A stretch of DNA of 62,959 nucleotides from Lysobacterales bacterium (GCA_002632325.1 NSJK01000019.1:1-62959); one strand, 5' to 3'. Shown: positions 1-8,496, numbered from the stretch's first letter. The notes: generated by a model not told the origin, from the letters alone. Made by a program: numbers and translations.

Positions 1-9
1 GTGGCGTCT

Positions 10-195
10 GGTCGCGGCTTCCGCCGCTCCTACACCGTCACGATGCATGGCAACGACGCGAGGGTGTGTGGGTCTGGTCGCGGCTGCCGCCGCTCCTACA
101 CCGTCACGATGCACGGCAACGACGCGAGGGTGTGTGCGTTTGGTCGCGGCTGCCGCCGCTCCTGCACCGTCACGATGCACGGCGACGACGCGAGG
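10..195. repeat. Tandem 66-bp repeat carrying a REP-like palindrome (3 copies)
   Basis: Three copies with an exact 66-bp period; equivalent palindrome cores lie at 10-33, 76-99 and 142-165. Read on the minus strand the first two cores begin GTAGGAGCGGC and close with GCCGCGAC, so a GTAG head is followed by a GCGGC/GCCGC stem with a 4-nt loop. This is the layout known for REP elements mobilised by RAYT transposases. The third copy has a mutated head (GCAG). The repeat is a multiple of three and stays open in frame, but the translation is low-complexity and no gene is called. The array may continue left of the window. Confidence 0.75.
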
Positions 196-397
196 TCGGC
201 GAGGCGCAGGCGCGGGCAATTGGCGGGTCATGTCTGGTTTGCGCGCCAACTTGCGCTCATGGCTTCCCGGATGGGGTGAATTCGCCCGGAATGCCGGTCG
301 GAACCGGCTCCGAGACAAGCCTCCCCCGTCCGTGCGTGGCGACCGGGCTCGTCCGCCATGCGCGCACTTGCCGAGCCCGAACGGGAGATGAGGAATC
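196..397. other. Non-coding leader between repeat array and secreted-protein operon
   Basis: No convincing gene is seen. Open frames here overlap one another and lack protein-like composition. It presumably contains the promoter of the downstream secreted-protein operon, but no clear -35/-10 pair could be picked out. Confidence 0.4.
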
Positions 398-1033
398 ATG
401 CAAGCAAGCAATGCAATGGCAGCACTCGCCCTTGCCGTGGGCGCGAGTCTCGCGCTGGCGGCGGGCAGCGCCGGCGCCGCGCCGCCGGCACTGGATGAAC
501 AACTGGACGGGGCCGCGCCCGTGATCAACGCGCCGTGGAACCTCGATGCGACAGGCGCCGCCCTGGAAGCCGAAGCCATGCTCGCGCCAACGGCTGCGGT
601 GGAGTGGTCGAATGTGCTGGGCATCGACCTTCGTCCGGGCGGATCGGGCATGGAGTTCACCTCCAACCCCGACTACGGCACGTTCTGGTGCAGCAACGGC
701 TCTTCGCCGGCCTATGCCTACGCGCGCATGCATCTGCCGCATGGCAGCACGATCCGGTTTTTCCGCATGTGGGGCCAGGATCTTTCCGCGAGCGGCGATG
801 TCCTGGCCAAGTTGCGCGAAACCTGCCTGCCCAATGTCGGCCCCGCGGCCACGCCGACCCTGACCGACCTGGCCACCCTCCAGAGCAGCGGCAGCGGCGG
901 CAGCTTCACGGTCACCAGCAGCCTGAGCCATGTCGTCGACAACCACCTGTGCGCCTACGTGGCGTATGTGCAGTTTCCCAGCTGCGATGCCACCACCAGC
1001 CTGCGCAAGCTGCGCATCCAGTACGAGCGTTGA
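398..1033 (+). CDS. Secreted protein, paralogue 1 of 3, unknown function
   Basis: 211 aa. The N-terminus has a Sec signal peptide (hydrophobic to about residue 27, ending AGAAPP). The mature part holds conserved features shared with the next two genes: a W-S/T-x-V-x-G-x-D-x-R opening, a Cys in FWCSNG, a LPHGSTIRFFRMWG segment, a C after KLRET, two later Cys, and a KLRIQYER end. The pattern suggests a disulphide-bonded beta-sandwich outside the cytoplasm; that is inference. A GGAG/GAGGA ribosome site precedes the ATG. The next gene starts 14 bp downstream, so the three are probably one operon. No known family is recognised. Confidence 0.8.
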   Translation: MQASNAMAALALAVGASLALAAGSAGAAPPALDEQLDGAAPVINAPWNLDATGAALEAEAMLAPTAAVEWSNVLGIDLRPGGSGMEFTSNPDYGTFWCSNGSSPAYAYARMHLPHGSTIRFFRMWGQDLSASGDVLAKLRETCLPNVGPAATPTLTDLATLQSSGSGGSFTVTSSLSHVVDNHLCAYVAYVQFPSCDATTSLRKLRIQYER

Positions 1034-1047
1034 CGAGGAGCCCGATC

Positions 1048-1632
1048 ATGACCAGAACACCCTTCATCCTCGCCTTGCTCGCTTGCGCATTCCTGAGCAG
1101 CGCAAGTGACGCGGCCGATTATCCCAACCGCGACTTCCGCGTGATCACCGGCGTCGACGGCAAGCCGGCCCGGTCCGATGATTCCTACAGCTATGCCAGC
1201 GGCAATTACCGGTGCACGAACACAAGCACGCGCGCCACGCCGCACGTGGTGCGCTATCCGTTCAACCTGCCCGAGGGCACCAGCGTCAGATACGTCAGCG
1301 TGTATGGGCGGCGCACGAGCGATGCCACCCCCGTCACGTTACGCCTGATGCAGGTGTGTCAATCCCAGACCGATGTTGATTCGACTTCGACGGTACTGGC
1401 CACCCGCACGCCGCTCGGCAATGCAGACGGCTATTTCATCTCATCGATGGAGTTTTCCCCAAGCCCCGAGACGCTCGATTGCCGCGCCTGGGTCGAGGCC
1501 AGTTTCGACATCAGCACGATGGCCTGCAACGCCGACAAGGCCTCGATACAGCGGGTGACGCTCGAGACCGAACCGGCCGATCGCATCTTCCGCGGCACGT
1601 TCAGCGTCAACGTCGACTACACCCTGCCTTGA
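1048..1632 (+). CDS. Secreted protein, paralogue 2 of 3, unknown function
   Basis: 194 aa from the ATG at 1048, which follows GAGGAG and begins a clear signal peptide (LALLACAFLSSASDA). The frame is open further upstream but that part overlaps paralogue 1 and lacks a signal sequence, so the internal start is preferred. The core matches its neighbours: a Cys in YRCTN, an F-x-LPEGTSVRYVSVYG strand, LRLMQVCQ, and a C-terminal pair of Cys (LDCRAW, MACNAD). It is the most divergent of the three and lacks the W-x-x-V-x-G-x-D opening. Function unknown; export to periplasm or outside is likely. Confidence 0.78.
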   Translation: MTRTPFILALLACAFLSSASDAADYPNRDFRVITGVDGKPARSDDSYSYASGNYRCTNTSTRATPHVVRYPFNLPEGTSVRYVSVYGRRTSDATPVTLRLMQVCQSQTDVDSTSTVLATRTPLGNADGYFISSMEFSPSPETLDCRAWVEASFDISTMACNADKASIQRVTLETEPADRIFRGTFSVNVDYTLP

Positions 1633-1646
1633 ACCAGGAGAATTGC

Positions 1647-2339
1647 ATGCAAACCCAACTTGCCCTGACGGCCGCGCTGCTGGGCATGTGCCTGGCTGGC
1701 ACTGCGCTGGCCGGCCCCCAGCCCGGCGACCTCCGTGTCACCGACCCGGCGCAAATCCGTGCGCTGGGCTTCGATCCGGCGACCGACGAGGTCTTTCTGG
1801 CCGCGCCGGTCGATGATCGTGCCCTGCTCGCCGCGCGCCTGGCCCGCGGCGATGCGAGCCCGCAAGCGCCCAATCCCGATGTCGATCCGATCTGGACATC
1901 GGTGGTCGGCACGGACTTTCGTTTCAACCGCGAGACCGTGCCATACACTTTCGTCAGCAACATGAGCCTGACCTGCTCCGCAACCGGCGAGGGCTACAGT
2001 GCTTACGCCAACATCGAATTCCCGAACGACCATCGCATCACCTGGATGGATGTATGGGCGGTGGACAACTCCACCACCAGCGGCGTGCGGGTTTCGCTGT
2101 GGGAAATCTGCCAGCGCGTCGACAATCCCGATCCCAGCCTGCGCACGGTGACGCGGATCAGCCCGATCATCGATACCGGCACTGCGGACGCTCCCGACGC
2201 GGTATGGCTCAACGCCCATGTTGGCCCGGATCGCTGGGTGCACGCCCCCACCTGCAGCTATTTGCTACGCGCCGACCTCGATTGCGCCAACAGCGCAGTA
2301 CGCCTGCAGAAGGTGCGCGTGCTGTGGGATTACGACTGA
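1647..2339 (+). CDS. Secreted protein, paralogue 3 of 3, unknown function
   Basis: 230 aa with ATG at 1647 after CCAGGAG and a signal peptide ending GTALAG. A linker of about 60 residues (PGDLRVTDPAQIRALGF and following) precedes the shared core: IWTSVVGTDFRF, a Cys in LTCSATG, FPNDHRITWMDVWAVD, LWEIC, two later Cys and LQKVRVLWDYD. It aligns along most of its length with paralogue 1. Tandem duplication followed by divergence is the simplest explanation. No catalytic motif is visible; a binding, adhesion or surface role is possible but unsupported. Confidence 0.78.
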   Translation: MQTQLALTAALLGMCLAGTALAGPQPGDLRVTDPAQIRALGFDPATDEVFLAAPVDDRALLAARLARGDASPQAPNPDVDPIWTSVVGTDFRFNRETVPYTFVSNMSLTCSATGEGYSAYANIEFPNDHRITWMDVWAVDNSTTSGVRVSLWEICQRVDNPDPSLRTVTRISPIIDTGTADAPDAVWLNAHVGPDRWVHAPTCSYLLRADLDCANSAVRLQKVRVLWDYD

Positions 2340-2643
2340 ACGCCCACGATCGAGTCCACTGGATGGGCGGCCAGGGACGGCCGCCGCAGGGGCGCTGCGA
2401 TGGGCTGGATGACACGTCGCCGCAATCCAGCCCTGCCTTTGCACTTGCCGCAAGTCCATGATTCGGCTATAAAGCACGGCTCCCTGCAGCATCCAGCGCC
2501 CCTTGTGGGCACGCGGGACCGGTCGTGCGGTCCACCCGTGTCGGATGTCTGCTCGGGAATTCCAGCACCGCATGGCGCATCGTCGCCGCTGGGCCGCCGC
2601 CGTCCTGGCCAAGGGCGGTCATCAAGATCAAGCGAGGTCCGAC
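2340..2643. other. Intergenic region: hairpin and rpmB leader
   Basis: About 300 bp without a gene. It contains a 7-bp perfect stem (GGCGGCC/GGCCGCC at 2366-2372 and 2379-2385) that may help end the secreted-protein operon but has no T-run. It also holds the rpmB promoter described separately and a leader of about 165 nt before rpmB. No leader-peptide or ribosomal-protein binding fold could be assigned. Confidence 0.4.
2445..2473 (+). promoter_or_regulatory. Probable sigma-70 promoter for rpmB-rpmG
   Basis: TTGCCG at 2445-2450, a 17-nt spacer, then TATAAA at 2468-2473. This is one of the two best promoters in the window. It would give a leader of roughly 165 nt upstream of rpmB. Confidence 0.6.
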
Positions 2644-2880
2644 ATGGCCAAGGTCTGCCAAGTCACCGGAAAGGCTTTCCAATCCGGCAACAACGTTTCA
2701 CACGCCAACAACAAGACGCGGCGCCGCTGGCTGCCGAACCTCCACGAGCGCCGCTTCTGGGTGCCCGCCGAAAAGCGCTGGGTGACCCTGCGCGTGTCCA
2801 GCCACGGGCTGCGCACGATCGACAAGAAGGGCATCGAAGTCGTCCTCGCCGAGCTGCGCAAGCGCGGCGAAAAGATCTGA
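2644..2880 (+). CDS. rpmB: 50S ribosomal protein L28
   Basis: 78 aa, the usual proteobacterial length. Begins [10 protein letters not shown] and contains the family pattern of N-terminal [15 protein letters not shown], and a basic C-terminus. L28 sits on the large ribosomal subunit near the tRNA exit region. It is followed 13 bp later by rpmG in the standard rpmB-rpmG order. An open frame extends upstream but the family start is the ATG at 2644, preceded by GCGAGGTCCGAC. Confidence 0.97.
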   Translation: MAKVCQVTGKAFQSGNNVSHANNKTRRRWLPNLHERRFWVPAEKRWVTLRVSSHGLRTIDKKGIEVVLAELRKRGEKI

Positions 2881-2893
2881 GGAGCACACGACC

Positions 2894-3058
2894 ATGGCAT
2901 CCAAGCGCGACAAGATTCGTCTGATCTCCTCGGCCGGCACCGGCCACTTCTACACCACCGACAAGAACAAGAAGAACACGCCCGAGAAGATGGCGGTGAA
3001 GAAGTACGACCCGGTCGTGCGCAAGCACGTCGAATACAAGGAAGGCAAGATCAAGTGA
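2894..3058 (+). CDS. rpmG: 50S ribosomal protein L33
   Basis: 54 aa, starting [10 protein letters not shown] with an upstream GAGGAG. Contains [10 protein letters not shown] and ends with a basic VEYKEGKIK. It is the zinc-independent form, lacking the paired CxxC knuckles found in some L33 proteins. It binds 23S rRNA of the large subunit. Co-transcribed with rpmB and closed by the terminator at 3112. Confidence 0.96.
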   Translation: MASKRDKIRLISSAGTGHFYTTDKNKKNTPEKMAVKKYDPVVRKHVEYKEGKIK

Positions 3059-3111
3059 TGCGCCGGCCCTGCGCATCGCGCAGGGTCGATTCCGCTTCAC
3101 CCCGTGTCGAG

Positions 3112-3137
3112 AAAACCCGCCCGCGTGGCGGGTTTTT
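3112..3137 (+). terminator. Rho-independent terminator after rpmG (bidirectional)
   Basis: Perfect 10-bp stem AAAACCCGCC/GGCGGGTTTT with a 5-nt loop, followed by T. The symmetrical A/T tails let it also serve the convergent desaturase gene on the minus strand. Confidence 0.88.
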
Positions 3138-3196
3138 CGTTTCCGCGTTGTCGTGGCAGGCAAGGTGCAGCTTGGCCTGCGAGCGGTGCGATCGGC

Positions 3197-4405
3197 TCAA
3201 GCCGCCGCTTCGCCGGCGAGCTGGTAACCTTTCAGCCGCGCGGCGAAGTCGGCAAGCGCGCGGATACCGGTGGCCTCCGCTTCGCGGCACCAATCCTTGA
3301 GCGCTTCGAGCATCGCTTCGGCGTTGCGACCGTTGCGTTCGGTGAGTGCGGCCAGGCGCGCACGGAATTCGCAGACGGTGCGCAGCCGCGGGCAGTGTTC
3401 GGTGAAGGCATTCATGCGTTCGCGCGAGGCTGCATCGAGCCAGCGGCCGCCGTTGCCGAGTGCGCGGCGCAGGCGGCGTGGCAATGCCTTGAGGTTGGCG
3501 CCGGCCTTGCCTGCTTCCTCGCGCAGGGTCGGTGCGATCACGCCGCCGAAGTAGTCGCTCATCACGCGAAAGCGGTGCGCGAGCAGGGCCTTGACCGTCT
3601 CGGTGTCGGGCAGGCCCACATTGGCTCGGATGTCGAGCGAGGGTGCCACGCGCAGCACCTTGGCAAGTCCAAACGTTTGCAGGCTGCGGATTGCCGCCCA
3701 GCCGATGTCGAATTCGAAGCGGCGCAGCGCGAACTTGGCCGAGCTCGGAAATGCGTGATGGTTGTTGTGCAGTTCCTCGCCGCCGATCCACACACCCCAT
3801 GGCGAGACATTGGTCGAGGTGTCGGCCGATTCGAAATTGCGATAGCCCCACCAGTGACCGATGCCGTTGACGAAACCCGCGGCCCAGAACGGAATCCACA
3901 ACATCTGGATCGCCCAGATCACGCCACCGACCGCGCCGAACAGGGCGAGGTCGATGATCGCCATGAGCGTCGGGCCCCAGTACGGATGGCCGCCGTAGAG
4001 CGCGCGCTCGATCCAGTCGTCGGGCGTGCCACGGCCGTACTTCTCCATGTCGTCGCGGTTGTGGCTGGCGATGCGATAGAGCTCGACGCCCTGCCAGAAC
4101 ACCTTGCCGATGCCGTGGATCTGCGGGCTGTGTGGATCCTCGCTGGTCTCGACCTTGGCGTGGTGCTTGCGATGAATCGCCACCCACTCGCGCGTGACCA
4201 TCCCGGTCGTGAGCCATGACCAGAAGCGGAAGAAGTGCGCCAGCGCAGGATGAAAATCCACGCCGCGATGGGTCTGGCAGCGATGCAGGTAGAGCGTCAC
4301 GGTGAAGATCGTGAGCTGGGTGACGACCAGCAGGTAGACAATCCAAGTCGCCCACGAGGCCTGTGTGAAGCCGCGCGCGGCAAGAGACAGCAGCAGATCG
4401 GACAT
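3197..4405 (-). CDS. Acyl-CoA/acyl-lipid fatty acid desaturase
   Basis: 402 aa integral membrane di-iron desaturase. The three histidine boxes are visible: HRCQTH (41-46), HRKHH (78-82) and HNNHH (213-217), with two pairs of hydrophobic segments between them. It introduces a double bond, most likely delta-9, into saturated acyl chains, adjusting membrane fluidity. The C-terminal 130 residues are soluble and helical, usual for this bacterial group. The start at MSDLLLS gives a sensible first transmembrane segment; the ribosome site is weak. A GCTATAGT -10-like box lies at 4436-4443 on the minus strand. Convergent with rpmG. Confidence 0.9.
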   Translation of the reverse strand: MSDLLLSLAARGFTQASWATWIVYLLVVTQLTIFTVTLYLHRCQTHRGVDFHPALAHFFRFWSWLTTGMVTREWVAIHRKHHAKVETSEDPHSPQIHGIGKVFWQGVELYRIASHNRDDMEKYGRGTPDDWIERALYGGHPYWGPTLMAIIDLALFGAVGGVIWAIQMLWIPFWAAGFVNGIGHWWGYRNFESADTSTNVSPWGVWIGGEELHNNHHAFPSSAKFALRRFEFDIGWAAIRSLQTFGLAKVLRVAPSLDIRANVGLPDTETVKALLAHRFRVMSDYFGGVIAPTLREEAGKAGANLKALPRRLRRALGNGGRWLDAASRERMNAFTEHCPRLRTVCEFRARLAALTERNGRNAEAMLEALKDWCREAEATGIRALADFAARLKGYQLAGEAAA

Positions 4406-4520
4406 GGACGGGCACACAGCGGAAGACGGATGCCGACTATAGCGCGAGCCCTGCCGCGCGATGGGCGCACCGCTGCCGGGCTTGCCCGCAGGTGCCGCAA
4501 GCTTTGACAATCGGCATTCG

Positions 4521-5450
4521 ATGACGAACCCAGCCCCCCAGCTCGAACTGCGCGAAGTCAGTCGCCGCGCCGGCGGCCGTGAGCTCGTGCATGGCCTCAA
4601 CTTGAGCCTTGCGCGCGGCCACACGCTTGGCCTGCTCGGCGTCAATGGCGCCGGCAAGACCACCAGTCTGCGCATGATCGCGGGCGTGCTCGCGCCGAGC
4701 AGCGGGCAGGTGCTGATCGACGGCGCCGACCTGCACGAGGAGCCGCAGCTCGCGCAGCGCTGCATCGGCTATCTGCCGGAAACGCCGCCGCTGCATGTGG
4801 AGCTCAGTGTGCGCGAGTACCTCGATTTCTGCGCGCGCCTGCACGGCGTGGCACGCGGCGCCGTGAGTGCAGCGGTGGCGCGCGCGATCGAGCGCTGCGA
4901 TCTGGGCGAAGTCGCGCGGCGCCTGCTCGGCAACCTGTCCAAGGGATTTCGTCAGCGCGTCGGCGTGGCCCAGGCGATCGTGCACGAGCCGGGTTTGATC
5001 GTGCTCGACGAGCCGGCTTCGGGCCTCGATCCGGTGCAGGCGCTGCGACTGCGCGAGCTGATCCGCAGTCTCGGTCGCGAGCATGCCTTGATCCTCTCGA
5101 CCCACGTCTTGCCCGATGTGGTCGCCTGCTGCGATGAGGTTGCGATCCTGCATCGCGGTCGCATCCGTCATGTCGGTGCGGTGCAGACGAGCGAATCTGC
5201 GCTCGTGCAGATCAGGTCGATCGGCGCAGTCGACGCGGCGAAGTGGTCACGTGTGCCGCAGGTCGTCGAGGCGCACGCACTCGATCACGAGCATTGGCAC
5301 CTGCGCCTGCGCGATGAGGCGCAGCGCGCGGACTTGCCGGCCGCGCTGCTCGCGGCGGGAATCCGATTCAGCGAACTGCGCAGCGCGACGCCGTCACTGG
5401 AATCGACGTTTCTGGAAATCGCCGGCGGCGATGTCGCGGAGGCCGCATGA
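4521..5450 (+). CDS. ABC exporter ATP-binding protein, GldA-like
   Basis: 309 aa. Walker A is GVNGAGKTT (40-48), the signature LSKGFRQR precedes Walker B (LIVLDEPASGLDP), and the H-loop is STHVLP. About 80 residues follow the ATPase core, as in ABC-2 type exporters. It energises the complex formed with the two following membrane proteins. It overlaps the permease gene by 4 bp (ATGA), so the two are translationally coupled. The family resembles gliding-motility GldA by sequence layout, but here probably serves general envelope export; the substrate cannot be read from sequence. Confidence 0.9.
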   Translation: MTNPAPQLELREVSRRAGGRELVHGLNLSLARGHTLGLLGVNGAGKTTSLRMIAGVLAPSSGQVLIDGADLHEEPQLAQRCIGYLPETPPLHVELSVREYLDFCARLHGVARGAVSAAVARAIERCDLGEVARRLLGNLSKGFRQRVGVAQAIVHEPGLIVLDEPASGLDPVQALRLRELIRSLGREHALILSTHVLPDVVACCDEVAILHRGRIRHVGAVQTSESALVQIRSIGAVDAAKWSRVPQVVEAHALDHEHWHLRLRDEAQRADLPAALLAAGIRFSELRSATPSLESTFLEIAGGDVAEAA

Positions 5451-6211
5451 GCGGCGCCTTTCTGCTCGCGCGGCATGAGTGGCGGCGGCTCGTGGTGCAG
5501 CCTTTCGCGTGGATACTCGCAGCGGTGGTGCTGGCGTTGATGGCATGGCAGTTCCTGCTCGCGGTGCAGGCGTATCTGGCGATCGCGCCGCGTCTGGGCG
5601 GGCTGCGTGATGCGCCGGGCGTGACCGATCTCGTTGCGGTGCCACTGCTGCGCTCGTTCTCGCACGTGCTCGCCTTTGTCGTGCCCTTGGTGACGATGCG
5701 CAGCATCGCCGGCGAGCGCCGCGCGGGCACCTTGCCGCTGCTGCTCGCCAGTGGGCAATCCAATTTGCGTCTGGTGCTCGGCAAGTTCCTTGGCGCCTAC
5801 GGTTTCGTCGCGGTGCTGACCGTGCTGGTCGCGCTGATGCCGCTCGCGCTGGCGAGTGGCACCGCGCTCGATCTGGGCAAGATCGCGGCGAGCCTGCTCG
5901 GATTGTTGCTGGTTGCCGCTGCACTGACCGGGATCGGCATTGCCTGTTCGGCCTGGGCATCGCAACCGGCACTCGCTGCCGGCGCGGCGATTGCGGTCAC
6001 CGGCCTGCTCGCGGTGGTCGATGCGGGTGCGCGCATGCAGGGCATCACCAATGCCGGCATCAACTACCTCGCCTTGCCGACGCACCTGGAACCTTTCCTG
6101 CGTGGCATCGTCGCCAGCGTCGACCTCGTTTACTTTCTGCTCGTCGCCGCGGTCGCACTCGCGCTCGCCGCGCGTCGCATCGACGCTCTGCGCGGGAGCG
6201 CGCAGCCATGA
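5447..6211 (+). CDS. ABC-2 type permease, GldF-like
   Basis: 254 aa with six hydrophobic segments and a cytoplasmic loop carrying SIAGERRAGTLPLLLASG, typical of ABC-2 permeases that pair with GldA-type ATPases. Starts within the stop of the ATPase gene and overlaps the next gene by 4 bp. It would form the membrane channel of the exporter. Confidence 0.88.
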   Translation: MSGAFLLARHEWRRLVVQPFAWILAAVVLALMAWQFLLAVQAYLAIAPRLGGLRDAPGVTDLVAVPLLRSFSHVLAFVVPLVTMRSIAGERRAGTLPLLLASGQSNLRLVLGKFLGAYGFVAVLTVLVALMPLALASGTALDLGKIAASLLGLLLVAAALTGIGIACSAWASQPALAAGAAIAVTGLLAVVDAGARMQGITNAGINYLALPTHLEPFLRGIVASVDLVYFLLVAAVALALAARRIDALRGSAQP

Positions 6212-7572
6212 TGGCGCGCTTCGGTTCGCTGCTGTACACCCTGCTGGTTTTGCTGATCGCCGGACTGCTCGGTTTCCTGAGCACGCGCTTTGGCTTCGAA
6301 CGCGATTGGAGCCACGCGCAATCGGCGAGTCTGTCGCCGGCGAGCCTGAGTCTGCTGGCCCAACTCGACGGGCCGGTCGAAGTGGTGAGCTATGCGCGCA
6401 CCCAAGGCGGCCTGCGCGAAGTGGTCGCCAATTTCGTCGAGCGCTTTCACCGCGCCAAACCGGATCTGAGCTTGCGCTTCGTCGATCCCGACGCAGACCC
6501 CGCGGCGATGCGAGCGGCAGGCGTCAGTCTCGATGGCGAACTCGATCTGCGCTTTCAAGGGCGCAGCGAACGCCTCAAGGTGCTTGGTGAAACCGAATTC
6601 TCGAGCGCCCTGCTGCGCCTGTCGCGTGCGCGCCAGCGCATCGTCGCCTTCCTTGAAGGCGAGGGTGAGCGTGCGCCCTTGGGCAAGGCCAATGCCGATC
6701 TCGGCCAGTTCGTCGCCACGCTCGGCGAGCGCGGCATCAACGTCGTCACCCTGCCGCTCGCCAATACCGGTCGCGTGCCCGACAACACCGACTTGCTGGT
6801 GATCGCCACGCCGAAGATCGCGCTCGCGCCGGGTATCGTCGCGGCGCTCGACGACTACGTCGAACGCGGTGGCGCACTGCTGTGGCTGATCGAACCGGGC
6901 GAGCCTGCGCTCGCCGAGGGCGGTGGCCTCGACCGTCTGGCACAGACGCTCGGCATCCGCGTGCTGCCGGGCACGGTCGTCGATGGCAGCGGTCAGGCGT
7001 TTGGCCTGTCCGATCCGAGTTTCGTCGCAATCAATCAGTATCCGGCGCAGGCGATCAACGACGGCTTCGTGCTGACCACGCTGTTTCCGCAGCCGGCCGC
7101 GCTGGCGCAGATCACTGGTGCCCGCTTCGCGGCATCGCCGCTGCTGCGCACGAGTGCGAAGTCGTGGAACGAGACCGGCCACATCCCCAAGGCCGGCGAC
7201 GCTGCCGGCAACGTGCGTCAGGATGCCGATGCAGGCGAGATTCCCGGTCCGCTCGACATCGGCTTCGCGCTCAGCCGCGCTTCGCCGCGACCGGATCGGC
7301 GCGAGCAGCGCATGGTGGTGATTGGCGATGGCGATTTCCTGTCCAACAGTTATCTCGGCAATGGCGGCAATCGCGAGTATGGCCAGCGCGTCTTCGACTG
7401 GCTGCTCGGTGACGATGCGCAGGTCAGCGTGCCCGATCGCAGTGCGCCCGATCGCGAACTCAAGCTCACGCAAGCGCAATTGACGGCGTTGGCCTTGCTG
7501 TTCCTCGTCGGCCTGCCGCTGCTGCTGGTTGCGTTCGGTCTGGGCATCGCCTGGCGGCGCAGGCGACACTGA
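6208..7572 (+). CDS. GldG-like ABC transporter auxiliary membrane protein
   Basis: 454 aa. One N-terminal transmembrane helix (about residues 7-27), a large periplasmic domain and a C-terminal helix ending in RRRRH. The periplasmic domain shows the GldG/DUF4350-type pattern: short substrate-like sheets, VAFLEGEGERAP, LVIATPKIALAPG, and MVVIGDGDFLSN near the end. It acts with the preceding ATPase and permease. Two adjacent ATG codons (6208, 6211) could start it; the first overlaps the permease stop by 4 bp. Confidence 0.86.
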   Translation: MMARFGSLLYTLLVLLIAGLLGFLSTRFGFERDWSHAQSASLSPASLSLLAQLDGPVEVVSYARTQGGLREVVANFVERFHRAKPDLSLRFVDPDADPAAMRAAGVSLDGELDLRFQGRSERLKVLGETEFSSALLRLSRARQRIVAFLEGEGERAPLGKANADLGQFVATLGERGINVVTLPLANTGRVPDNTDLLVIATPKIALAPGIVAALDDYVERGGALLWLIEPGEPALAEGGGLDRLAQTLGIRVLPGTVVDGSGQAFGLSDPSFVAINQYPAQAINDGFVLTTLFPQPAALAQITGARFAASPLLRTSAKSWNETGHIPKAGDAAGNVRQDADAGEIPGPLDIGFALSRASPRPDRREQRMVVIGDGDFLSNSYLGNGGNREYGQRVFDWLLGDDAQVSVPDRSAPDRELKLTQAQLTALALLFLVGLPLLLVAFGLGIAWRRRRH

Positions 7573-7575
7573 ACG

Positions 7576-8079
7576 ATGCGTCGCCAAAACCGCAACCTGC
7601 TGTGGCTCGCCGGCGTTTGCGTGGTGCTGGGCAGCGCGGTGTATGTCCAGCTTGGTCGCGAACAGCGGGTCGACCGCTTGAGCGCGATCGATCCGGCGCA
7701 GGTGCGCAGCCTGCGCGTGGAGTGCCGTGGTTGCGCCACGCGGCGCTTCGAGCGCGTCGAAGGCCACTGGCAGATGCGCGAACCGCGCGATGTGCGTGCC
7801 GACGATGCTGCGGTCGAGCGCCTGCTCGCGATTGCCAGCGCACCGGTGCGTTTTCGTCATCCGCGCGGCGCGCTCGATGCCGGCAAGATCGGCCTGGATC
7901 CGCCGCAGGCGGTGCTCACGCTCGACGCCATGGTCTTGCGCTTCGGCGCCACCGATGCGATCAATGGCGATCGCTACGTCGAAGTCGGCGCCACGATTGC
8001 CTTGGTGCCTGATCGATTCTCGGCCCTGCTGTTCGAACCGGCCGAGCGCGAAATGGCGGCGCCGCCCGCCGCGCATTGA
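7576..8079 (+). CDS. DUF4340-like membrane-anchored protein
   Basis: 167 aa. An N-terminal hydrophobic helix (LLWLAGVCVVLGSAVYVQL) anchors a periplasmic domain with repeated short strand motifs (VRSLRVECRG, RRFERVEGHWQM, LTLDAMVLRFG) typical of DUF4340. DUF4340 genes commonly follow gldG-like genes, and this one starts 3 bp after it. It is probably an accessory subunit of the same exporter. Ends with an Ala/Pro-rich tail; shorter than many family members. Confidence 0.75.
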   Translation: MRRQNRNLLWLAGVCVVLGSAVYVQLGREQRVDRLSAIDPAQVRSLRVECRGCATRRFERVEGHWQMREPRDVRADDAAVERLLAIASAPVRFRHPRGALDAGKIGLDPPQAVLTLDAMVLRFGATDAINGDRYVEVGATIALVPDRFSALLFEPAEREMAAPPAAH

Positions 8080-8115
8080 TGCCATCCTCCCCTATCCAAC
8101 CGCACGGAGTCCGCG

Positions 8116-8496
8116 ATGAACGAAACCTTCAACGTCAGCAGCCGCAACGGGCCGATCCTGCTCAGCGACGCGACCGTCACCACCGCCTTCGAACTGCCCG
8201 GCTACCGGATCGTGCGCAACATCGGCGTCGTGCGCGGGATCATCGTGCGTTCGCGATCGATCGTCGGCAATTTCTTCGGCGGCCTGCAATCGATCTTCGG
8301 CGGCAACATCACCATCTTCACCGAACTGTGTGAACAGGCCCGTGCGGAAACCTATCGCGACATGCTCATGCACGCGCGTCAGCGCAGTGCGAATGCGATC
8401 ATCGGCATGCGCTACGACGCCACCGACGTGATGACCGGCCTCACCGAAGTGCTCTGCTACGGCACCGCGGTGGTGGTCGAGGTCGACGAGCGCTGA
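8116..8496 (+). CDS. YbjQ/UPF0145 family protein
   Basis: 126 aa. Family signs: N-terminal [10 protein letters not shown], the [13 protein letters not shown] strand, a [18 protein letters not shown] segment, and a C-terminal [11 protein letters not shown] followed by YGTAVVVE. The family forms oligomers and is often called a putative heavy-metal-binding domain; its role is not established. Sits 36 bp after the exporter operon and may be transcribed with it. Confidence 0.88.
   Translation: MNETFNVSSRNGPILLSDATVTTAFELPGYRIVRNIGVVRGIIVRSRSIVGNFFGGLQSIFGGNITIFTELCEQARAETYRDMLMHARQRSANAIIGMRYDATDVMTGLTEVLCYGTAVVVEVDER

Noticed and set aside
10..195. CRISPR array
   Set aside because: The repeats are contiguous with no variable spacers and there are no cas genes.
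1..279. 92-codon frame over the 66-bp repeats as a repeat protein gene
   Set aside because: The repeat length is a multiple of three, so the frame stays open by default. There is no ribosome site, and the palindrome structure explains the conservation better.
4504..4509. TTGACA as -35 of the ABC exporter operon
   Set aside because: A -10 at normal spacing would lie inside the first gene and give a transcript without its start codon.
6130..8085. 651-codon minus-strand open frame
   Set aside because: Antisense to the clear gldG-like and DUF4340 genes. The product is rich in Arg, His and Gln with no domain, as expected of a GC-rich shadow frame.
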